DNA from: Candidatus Pacearchaeota archaeon | GTDB taxonomy: Archaea; Nanobdellota; Nanobdellia; Pacearchaeales; GW2011-AR1 | Assembly: GCA_016866915.1 (NCBI GenBank) | Contig: VGKR01000022.1 | Coordinates: 1 to 7,284, forward strand | Length of the DNA: 7,284 bases | Direction: 5' to 3' | Shown here: positions 1 through 3,944 of the stretch, in pieces | How positions within the stretch are numbered: the stretch's first letter is position 1 | How the letters are laid out: the number at the start of each line of letters is the position of its first letter | Program-made: the position numbers and the translations under genes | Notes under the pieces: generated by a model | What the model saw: the letters and a program-made list of their open reading frames with translations, nothing else | Told to the model about the DNA's origin: nothing | The model's database searches: none

Positions 1-882
1 GATGAAGATGGTGAAACAACAGAGGAAGAAGAAGTTGTAGAAGAGGAAGTACCTGTAATAGTACAAACACCTAGCATAACACAGATATCTATTACTGCTT
101 TAGGCGGCCAAGATATCATTCAAGGACATTCGAACGCATTAGCACTTTCTGTACAAAATACTGGAACAAATCCCGTATCTGCTTGTTCTTTAACAGGAGA
201 TGATTCTGGATGGATTACAATTACAGGAGGCGCACAGAATATTGCTGTGGGAGCAAGTGCATCATTTGGATTTTCGATTAATATCCCTGAAGAGACAACA
301 GTAGGAGCATATACTTTAGGTTTATCTGTTACTTGTGCTGAAACTTCTGCAAGTAGTAGTGTCGCTGTTAATGTCATACAGAAAAAAATTGACTTTAACA
401 TAACAGATGTAAGAAGAACAAGAGAGAACAGAGTAAGTGTTGATTACATTATTACAGAACTTGCAGGCGAGGATCAAGATTTAGAGATTTACTTTTCTAT
501 TAAAGATGCGTCTGGAGTAGAAGTTGGAAATGCCTCTCAAAATAGAAGCATCGATGCAAACGACACAGATGATTTCAGGACAAATGTACAAATAAATGCA
601 ACACTTCTTCCTGTAAATGAAACAACAGGAGAATCTATTGAAACAGATTTAACTCTTTCAGCATCCTTTAACTCTCAGGTTTATTCAAGTTCTGTAAGAG
701 AACCAATTGTCCTTGGTGCACCTATTGTTGGAGCTGCAATCTTCGAAGGAATTGGTGCTGGAGAAATTGCTATTGTTGTGATTGTTATAGGGGTATTGGT
801 TGTGATTTTATTTGTTGTCAAAAAGATAAGAAGTTCTGGAAAAACTTTAAAGACTTTATTTCAACGTAAAAAAGGAAATTAA
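1..882 (+). CDS. C-terminal part of a membrane-anchored, sequon-rich extracellular protein (5' end outside the window)
   Basis: The frame is open from the first base, so 293 residues are visible and the start lies upstream; the GTG at 247 is internal. In order: an acidic Glu-rich linker (visible residues 1-17), a beta-rich Ig/NEW3-like domain (about 24-126) with two cysteines (62 and 112) that could form a disulphide, a second beta-rich region (about 128-235), one hydrophobic membrane helix (about 256-273), and a positively charged cytoplasmic tail (KKIRSSGK onward). This is the layout of an archaeal type I surface protein with a C-terminal anchor. Six N-X-S/T sequons (N133, N177, N181, N187, N199, N206) sit in the outer part and none in the tail, which fits N-glycosylation. 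The domain name comes from the look of the sequence, not from a search. Function is unknown; an adhesin, S-layer-associated or envelope protein is plausible. The gene is separated from glyS by a terminator and a promoter. Confidence 0.8.
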   Translation, partial: DEDGETTEEEEVVEEEVPVIVQTPSITQISITALGGQDIIQGHSNALALSVQNTGTNPVSACSLTGDDSGWITITGGAQNIAVGASASFGFSINIPEETTVGAYTLGLSVTCAETSASSSVAVNVIQKKIDFNITDVRRTRENRVSVDYIITELAGEDQDLEIYFSIKDASGVEVGNASQNRSIDANDTDDFRTNVQINATLLPVNETTGESIETDLTLSASFNSQVYSSSVREPIVLGAPIVGAAIFEGIGAGEIAIVVIVIGVLVVILFVVKKIRSSGKTLKTLFQRKKGN

Positions 883-897
883 AATTCCTCTTTTTTT
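873..897 (+). terminator. Hairpin plus T-tract terminator after the surface-protein gene
   Basis: AGGAA (873-877) pairs with TTCCT (885-889) across a 7-nt loop and is followed by seven T (891-897). The stem starts inside the last codons and spans the TAA stop (880-882). The short stem means the T-tract probably does most of the work, as is usual in archaea. Confidence 0.6.
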
Positions 898-929
898 ACT
901 TAAATTTTTATTGAATTTTATATGTAGTG

Positions 930-960
930 CCTACCAAATCTTTAAATACTTTGGTGTAGG
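930..960 (+). promoter_or_regulatory. glyS promoter: TATA-like box inside an imperfect dyad
   Basis: TTTAAATA at 941-948 is centred about 25 nt before the glyS ATG (970), which would give a leaderless or nearly leaderless mRNA. It sits in the middle of an imperfect inverted repeat: CCTACCAAA (930-938) and TTTGGTGTAGG (950-960), which match except for a 2-nt GT bulge. An alternative TATA (TTTATATG, 917-924) would start the RNA near 947 and leave the G-rich stretch at 953-963 as a ribosome-binding region. The sequence alone does not decide between these. Confidence 0.5.
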
Positions 961-969
961 GGGTAATTA

Positions 970-2661
970 ATGGCATTTGTAGTTAAAAAAAACATTCGAG
1001 GAAAAGATTATTTTTATCTTAATGAAAATAAAAGAGTTGACGGAAAAGTCAGAACAAAAACAATTGCTTATCTTGGAAAAATCAAAAAAGAAGCTGAAAA
1101 AAAAGCAAGTGAAATCTTAAAAAGCAGAGAAAGAAAAATAGATAAAATAGTTTTAGTAAAAGATAAAAAGACAGATCATAAAAAAGGAACCATGGAAAAA
1201 AAGAATATTTCAATCGAAGAATTAACAACTTTCTGCAAACGTAAAGGATTTGTTTATCCTTCTGGAGAAATTTATGGAGGATTTGCTGGTTTTTGGGATT
1301 TTGGTCCTTTGGGCGTTGAATTAAAAAACAACATAAAAAAATTATGGTGGCAATTTCATGTTTTAAGCAGAGAAGATATTGTGGGCATTGATGGAAGCAT
1401 AATAACAAATCCAAAAGTTTGGGAAGCTTCAGGTCATGTTTCAAGTTTTGTCGATGTTGCTGTTGTCTGTAAAAAATGCGGAAATAAAACTAAGATTGAT
1501 AAATATGAAGTGGGAAAAGCACTCTGCGAGAAATGCAACGGAGAATTAGAAAGCAAAGGAGAGTTCAATCCAATGTTTGCAACTTCAGTGGGACCGATTT
1601 CAGAAGAATCAATAAAAGCTTATCTGAGACCTGAAACAGCACAATTAATCTTTGCAAACTTCAAATCTGTTTATGATAATTTAAGACTTAAACTCCCCTG
1701 TGGAATAGCTCAAATTGGAAAAGCATTTCGAAATGAGATTGCTCCAAGAGATTTTTTATTTCGTTCAAGAGAATTTGAACAGATGGAAATCGAATATTTC
1801 ATTAATCCAAATGAAGAAAAATGCCCTTATAAAATTCCTAATGTTGAAACTTTCATTTATTCTGAGGAAATTCAAAAGAAAAATTTAGAGCCAATTAAAA
1901 TGAGAATAAAAGATGCTTTTGAAAAAGGAATAATAAAAAAAGAATGGCATGCTTATTGGCTTGCAACTGAGCTTTTATGGTTTAAGAGTTTGGGGGCAAA
2001 CCTTGAAAATTTTAGAATAAGACAACATTCTAAAGAAGAACTTTCACATTATTCTTCTGACACATGGGACCTTGAATATAAATTTCCTTTTGGATGGAAA
2101 GAACTTGAAGGAATTGCTGATAGGGGAAATTTTGATTTATTCCAGCACGAGAAAGCTTCAAAAAAAGATTTAAAGGTTTTTGATGAAAACTCAAAAGAAA
2201 GAATTCTTCCATCTGTTATATGCGAACCTAGCCTTGGTGTTGAAAGAGCATTTTTAGTTTTTATGTTTGATTCTTATTTTTATGACACTGGAAGAGAAAA
2301 TATTGTTTTGAAAATTCATCCAAAACTCGCACCGATTAAAGCAGCTATTTTTCCAATTGTTAAAATCAATAAGGATATTGTTAGAATATCTCACGAAATT
2401 TATGCAAATTTGAAAAAAGAATTCAATGTTATTTATGATTCTGGAGGAAGTGTGGGTAGAAGATATGCGCGAAATGATGAAATAGGAACACCTTTTTGCA
2501 TAACAATTGATGAAGAAGGTTTGAAGAAAAAAGATGTTACAATTAGGGATAGAGACACTAAAAAGCAAATTAGAGTAAAAATTTCTGAATTAAAAAATAT
2601 TTTAGCAAAATTAATTGAAAAAGAGATTAAATTTGAAGCAGCTGGAGAGATTTTCGAATAA
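970..2661 (+). CDS. glyS: Glycyl-tRNA synthetase (dimeric archaeal/eukaryotic type) with a 74-residue N-terminal extension
   Basis: This class II synthetase charges tRNA-Gly with glycine in the cytoplasm. The protein has 563 residues. The usual GlyRS core begins near M75 (ATG at 1192) with the KRKGFVYPSGEIYGG block (90-104). It contains motif 1 (around 112-127), a four-cysteine zinc ribbon (C167, C170, C186, C189), motif 2 (FRNEIAPR at 253-260, then REFEQMEIEYF), the ELEGIADRG block (378-386), motif 3 (EPSLGVER at 419-426) and a C-terminal anticodon-binding domain (about 450-545, with GRRYARNDEIGTPFC). Residues 1-74 are not part of normal GlyRS. They look like the small YYYL...R..GKVR.KTIAYLG module known from the N-termini of some transposases and archaeal hypothetical proteins, followed by a Lys/Glu-rich helix (about 38-60). 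ATG 970 is chosen because the frame is open and the promoter lies just upstream; the internal ATG at 1192 has a weak AAGGA before it and could give a core-length isoform. Confidence 0.95.
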   Translation: MAFVVKKNIRGKDYFYLNENKRVDGKVRTKTIAYLGKIKKEAEKKASEILKSRERKIDKIVLVKDKKTDHKKGTMEKKNISIEELTTFCKRKGFVYPSGEIYGGFAGFWDFGPLGVELKNNIKKLWWQFHVLSREDIVGIDGSIITNPKVWEASGHVSSFVDVAVVCKKCGNKTKIDKYEVGKALCEKCNGELESKGEFNPMFATSVGPISEESIKAYLRPETAQLIFANFKSVYDNLRLKLPCGIAQIGKAFRNEIAPRDFLFRSREFEQMEIEYFINPNEEKCPYKIPNVETFIYSEEIQKKNLEPIKMRIKDAFEKGIIKKEWHAYWLATELLWFKSLGANLENFRIRQHSKEELSHYSSDTWDLEYKFPFGWKELEGIADRGNFDLFQHEKASKKDLKVFDENSKERILPSVICEPSLGVERAFLVFMFDSYFYDTGRENIVLKIHPKLAPIKAAIFPIVKINKDIVRISHEIYANLKKEFNVIYDSGGSVGRRYARNDEIGTPFCITIDEEGLKKKDVTIRDRDTKKQIRVKISELKNILAKLIEKEIKFEAAGEIFE

Positions 2662-2710
2662 TTTTTGCAATTAAATTTTATCGACGAGAAAATAAATGAA
2701 CGTCAAAATA

Positions 2711-2717
2711 TTTTTTT
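2711..2717 (+). terminator. T-tract, likely glyS terminator
   Basis: A run of seven T lies about 50 nt after the glyS stop codon, with a shorter T5 at 2663-2667. There is no clear hairpin. Archaeal RNA polymerase can terminate on oligo-T alone. The rest of the 2662-2805 gap shows no other gene. Confidence 0.4.
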
Positions 2718-2753
2718 AAGGAAATTTATGTTCTAATCTTCTTAGCCAAAACT

Positions 2754-2799
2754 TTTTTAAACAAAAGATTCTTTTTGTTATTAATTAAAAGTAGAGGTG
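2754..2799 (+). promoter_or_regulatory. TATA-like box and strong Shine-Dalgarno of the lysine-peptide gene
   Basis: A TTTTTTAAA stretch (about 2753-2761) would place transcription start near 2785. GAGGTG (2794-2799) follows, a full six-base match to the archaeal anti-Shine-Dalgarno, 6 nt before the ATG at 2806. This is the best ribosome-binding site in the window and is the main support that the tiny reading frame behind it is translated. Confidence 0.6.
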
Positions 2800-2805
2800 T
2801 TAAAA

Positions 2806-2883
2806 ATGGCTAAAAAGAAAAAAGCTGCTAAAAAGAAAAAAGCAGTGAAAAAGAAATCATCTAAGAAAAAAAAGAAAAGATAA
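2806..2883 (+). CDS. 25-residue lysine-rich mini-protein
   Basis: The reading frame encodes M-A-K4-A2-K4-A-V-K3-S2-K5-R: 16 lysines in 25 residues, blocks of K separated by pairs of small residues, with no acidic or aromatic residue. GAGGTG at ideal spacing and an upstream TATA-like box argue that it is a real gene; glyS and the HIT gene flank it on the same strand, and it appears to have its own signals. I do not recognise a family. The composition resembles histone-H1-like or nucleoid-protein tails, so binding to DNA, rRNA or another polyanion is the obvious inference. Its length equals that of the eukaryotic/archaeal ribosomal peptide eL41, but it lacks the Arg/Trp/Met pattern of eL41. The repeated lysine codons could also be low-complexity sequence that merely looks coding, though the Shine-Dalgarno and the stop codon in place speak against this. 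Confidence 0.65.
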   Translation: MAKKKKAAKKKKAVKKKSSKKKKKR

Positions 2884-2896
2884 ATTTATAGGGTTA

Positions 2897-2914
2897 TTTT
2901 TTATTTTTTTCTTT
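2897..2914 (+). terminator. T-rich terminator of the lysine-peptide gene
   Basis: Fifteen of these eighteen bases or more are T, broken by single A and C, starting 14 nt after the stop codon. This is typical of archaeal oligo-T termination and lies in the loop of the inverted repeat at 2881-2937. Confidence 0.5.
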
Positions 2915-2923
2915 AAATTTATA
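2912..2923 (+). promoter_or_regulatory. TATA-like box of the HIT gene
   Basis: TTTAAATTTATA is centred about 30 nt before the ATG at 2948. There is no Shine-Dalgarno between it and the start codon, so the mRNA is probably leaderless or has a leader of only a few bases. Confidence 0.5.
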
Positions 2924-2947
2924 GCCCTCTAAATTTATTTTATTAAA

Positions 2948-3301
2948 ATGGAAGAATGTATATTTTGTAAAATTGTTAAAGGAGAAATTCCTTGCAAGAA
3001 GATTTTTGAATCAAATAATTTTTTATGCATTCTAGACAAGTATCCTATTGCAGAAGGCCATACTTTGATTATTTCTAAAAAACATCTTGAAACAATTTTG
3101 AATATGCCTTTGGATTTAGGGGGTGAATTTTTAAATTGTGTTAAATATATTTCTTCAAAATTTATTAAAGAGAAAAAAGCAGGAGGATTTAATCTTATGC
3201 AAAGCAATTATCCTGCAGCTCAGCAAGAAATTCCGCATTTACATTTTCATTTAATTCCTAGAAGAAAAGATGACGGATTGAAATTTAGATTTAAAAATTA
3301 A
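2948..3301 (+). CDS. HIT-family (histidine triad) nucleotide-binding protein
   Basis: Cytoplasmic HIT proteins hydrolyse or transfer nucleoside monophosphates from substrates such as AMP-lysine, adenosine phosphoramidates or dinucleoside polyphosphates. The 117-residue sequence starts with the usual ECIFCKIVKGEIPC block (C4 and C7, possibly zinc-binding with H46 and a triad histidine), has the DKYPIAEGHTLIISKKH core (30-46), and ends with the histidine triad H97-L-H99-F-H101-L-I followed by PRR. The central H99 is the expected nucleophile. Length and order match short HINT/Fhit-like proteins. Two glycines common before the triad are replaced (Y88 and Q92, where AGQ is usual). The start at 2948 follows the conserved N-terminus. 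The stop lies 5 nt from the 3' end of the convergent tRNA gene. The substrate cannot be told; a link to clearing aminoacyl-adenylates beside synthetase genes is only a guess. Confidence 0.93.
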   Translation: MEECIFCKIVKGEIPCKKIFESNNFLCILDKYPIAEGHTLIISKKHLETILNMPLDLGGEFLNCVKYISSKFIKEKKAGGFNLMQSNYPAAQQEIPHLHFHLIPRRKDDGLKFRFKN

Positions 3302-3306
3302 AAATA
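3288..3306 (-). terminator. T-tract terminator of the tRNA gene, inside the end of the HIT gene
   Basis: On the minus strand the tRNA 3' end is followed by TATTTTTAATTTTTAAAT. These bases are the last A-rich codons and stop of the HIT gene on the other strand. No T-run follows the HIT stop on the plus strand, so HIT transcripts may run into the antisense of the tRNA. Confidence 0.5.
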
Positions 3307-3380
3307 TGACGCTGGGGGGATTCTAACCCCCGATCTCGGCCTCATGAGAGCCGCGCTTTAAACAGCTAAGCTACAGCGTC
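3307..3380 (-). tRNA. tRNA with CAU anticodon, probably elongator tRNA-Met
   Basis: The 74-nt minus-strand sequence folds fully: acceptor GACGCTG/CAGCGTC (7 perfect pairs), U8-A14, D-stem GCTT/AAGC with loop AGCTGTTTA, G26, anticodon stem CGGCT/GGCCG closed by U31-G39, loop CTCATGA (C32 U33 C34 A35 U36 G37 A38), a 5-nt variable loop AGATC with G15-C48 available, T-stem GGGGG/CCCCC, T-loop TTAGAAT and A73. CCA is not encoded. It is not an initiator: it has G1-C72 and lacks three G-C pairs at the bottom of the anticodon stem. Elongator Met and Ile2 (agmatidine-modified CAU) cannot be firmly told apart. Odd points are U19 with A56 instead of G19 with C56, and G37 where CAU tRNAs normally have A37. 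All stems are intact, so it should be functional. Confidence 0.93.
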
Positions 3381-3393
3381 ATTTAGGGCAAAT

Positions 3394-3418
3394 CTTTTAA
3401 ATATATTTCATTTAAAAG
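3394..3418. promoter_or_regulatory. Divergent promoter region with two TATA-like boxes as a perfect inverted repeat
   Basis: CTTTTAAAT (3394-3402) and ATTTAAAAG (3410-3418) form a perfect 9-bp inverted repeat with a 7-nt spacer. The distal box read on the minus strand would start the tRNA transcript near 3387, about 7 nt before the mature 5' end. On the plus strand the left box would start RNA near 3425 and the right box near 3441, both upstream of the ATG at 3458. Confidence 0.5.
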
Positions 3419-3457
3419 TTTTGAGGTAGAGAAAACTTTATCTTGAATGATATTAAA

Positions 3458-3679
3458 ATGGCAGAACAAGCATTAATGAATCTAACACCGGAGAATATGG
3501 CATTTTCTATAACCACTCTTACTCGAATGATTCAAGCTCTTGGAGGATTAATTATTCTTTATCTTATTTTTGGCATAATCAATTTAATAATCAGTATAAA
3601 GAAAAATAAAGAGCTTAAAAAAATGAGTGAAAATCTTAAAAAAATTCGGGCAATTTTGTCTAAAAAAAAGAAAAAATAA
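3458..3679 (+). CDS. Small single-pass membrane protein with lysine-rich tail
   Basis: The 73-residue protein has an N-terminal segment containing LTPENMAFSITTLTRMIQ, one hydrophobic helix (about residues 26-44, ALGGLIILYLIFGIINLII), then a basic amphipathic helix (KKNKELKKMSENLKKIRAIL) that could form a coiled coil, and ends in five lysines. The topology should place the basic tail in the cytoplasm. I do not recognise the family and assign no function. ATG 3458 is preferred; an in-frame TTG at 3443 would add five residues, but a GAGG at 3423-3426 is too far from either start (16 and 31 nt) to decide. The gene shares its promoter region with the divergent tRNA and meets eS17 tail to tail with a gap of 5 nt. 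Confidence 0.75.
   Translation: MAEQALMNLTPENMAFSITTLTRMIQALGGLIILYLIFGIINLIISIKKNKELKKMSENLKKIRAILSKKKKK
3661..3678 (-). terminator. T-tract terminator of eS17 encoded in the lysine codons of the convergent gene
   Basis: Read on the minus strand just after the eS17 stop, the sequence is TATTTTTTCTTTTTTTTA. These bases are the Lys5 codons and stop of the membrane-protein gene on the plus strand. Confidence 0.55.
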
Positions 3680-3681
3680 GA

Positions 3682-3699
3682 TTTTTATTGTTTTTCTTT
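3682..3699 (+). terminator. T-rich terminator of the small membrane-protein gene
   Basis: TTTTTATTGTTTTTCTTT follows the plus-strand stop codon (3677-3679) within 3 nt. It overlaps the last codons (KKEKQ) of eS17 on the other strand. Confidence 0.5.
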
Positions 3700-3864
3700 C
3701 TTAATTCTTGTTAAAAAACCAGCAACCTGATTTCTTATTTTTTTACTTGGCAAAGACTTACCTAAAATTGTCTTGTTATCTTCAAATTTATCATTAAAAT
3801 TCACTCCTTGCTTCACTAAGCCGCGAGCTGTTCTTTTTATCAGTTTTGTTTTTATTTTTCCCAT
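3685..3864 (-). CDS. rps17e: Small-subunit ribosomal protein eS17 (S17e)
   Basis: This short reading frame encodes 59 residues. It starts MGKIKTKLIKRTARGLV and continues with FNDKFEDNKTIL, then PSKKIRNQVAGFLTRIKKEKQ. This matches from memory the archaeal/eukaryotic S17e pattern: MGRI...IKR...L, an F..NK motif after about 28 residues, then SK.[LI]RN.[IV]AG[YF].TR. The length fits archaeal S17e (about 60-67). The protein is a basic component of the 30S subunit with no bacterial counterpart, so it is strong evidence for an archaeal genome. The start ATG is fixed by the conserved N-terminus. No Shine-Dalgarno is seen; a TATA-like box at 3902-3909 predicts a leader of about 14 nt. The wHTH gene lies upstream on the same strand (80-nt gap). 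The convergent membrane-protein gene ends 5 nt away. Confidence 0.92.
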   Translation of the reverse strand: MGKIKTKLIKRTARGLVKQGVNFNDKFEDNKTILGKSLPSKKIRNQVAGFLTRIKKEKQ

Positions 3865-3901
3865 TTTGTATTTAACACTTTTATTTTGTCTTTTCTTTAG
3901 T

Positions 3902-3909
3902 TTTTAAAA
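3902..3909 (-). promoter_or_regulatory. TATA-like box of eS17
   Basis: TTTTAAAA on the minus strand is centred about 41 nt before the eS17 ATG, giving a predicted RNA start near 3878. It suggests eS17 is not only transcribed from the upstream gene. Confidence 0.45.
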
Positions 3910-3932
3910 GTTATTATCAAGAAAATTTCTTT

Positions 3933-3938
3933 AAAAAA
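3933..3938 (-). terminator. T6 tract after the winged-helix gene
   Basis: TTTTTT on the minus strand lies 7 nt after the TAG stop (3945-3947) and ahead of the eS17 promoter. It is a short, weak archaeal-type termination signal. Confidence 0.35.
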
Positions 3939-3944
3939 TCAATT

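Larger units (their letters stand above)
2881..2937 (+). repeat. Imperfect 17-bp inverted repeat from the lysine-peptide stop codon to the HIT promoter
   Basis: TAAATTTA (2881-2888) pairs with TAAATTTA (2930-2937). After one T/C mismatch, AGGGTTAT (2890-2897) pairs with ATAGCCCT (2921-2928), with one G-U wobble in RNA. The 23-nt loop (2898-2920) is nearly all T and A. The 5' arm begins with the TAA stop of the lysine peptide. AAATTTATAG also occurs as a 10-bp direct repeat at 2882-2891 and 2915-2924. Confidence 0.7.

Noticed and set aside
120..401. Minus-strand reading frame with a signal-peptide-like start
   Set aside because: It lies wholly opposite the surface-protein gene, whose plus-strand frame is open with clear domain logic; no promoter or ribosome-binding site supports it.
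930..969. T-box or riboswitch before glyS
   Set aside because: T-boxes are bacterial, and the spacer of about 70 nt is too short for the specifier and antiterminator parts; only the dyad around the TATA box is visible.
970..1090. Transposase remnant, since the N-terminal GlyRS module resembles transposase N-termini
   Set aside because: No DDE domain, terminal inverted repeats or target duplication is seen, and the frame continues intact into GlyRS, so it reads as a protein module and not as an insertion sequence.
1082..1444. Minus-strand reading frame rich in Leu and Phe, and similar ones at 2030-2212 and 2254-2568
   Set aside because: They are antisense images of Lys/Glu-rich glyS codons; glyS is certain from its motifs.
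2935..3207. Minus-strand reading frame opposite the HIT gene
   Set aside because: The plus strand encodes a complete HIT protein with its histidine triad.
3307..3380. Initiator tRNA-Met
   Set aside because: The first pair is G1-C72 and the anticodon stem lacks the three consecutive G-C pairs next to the loop.
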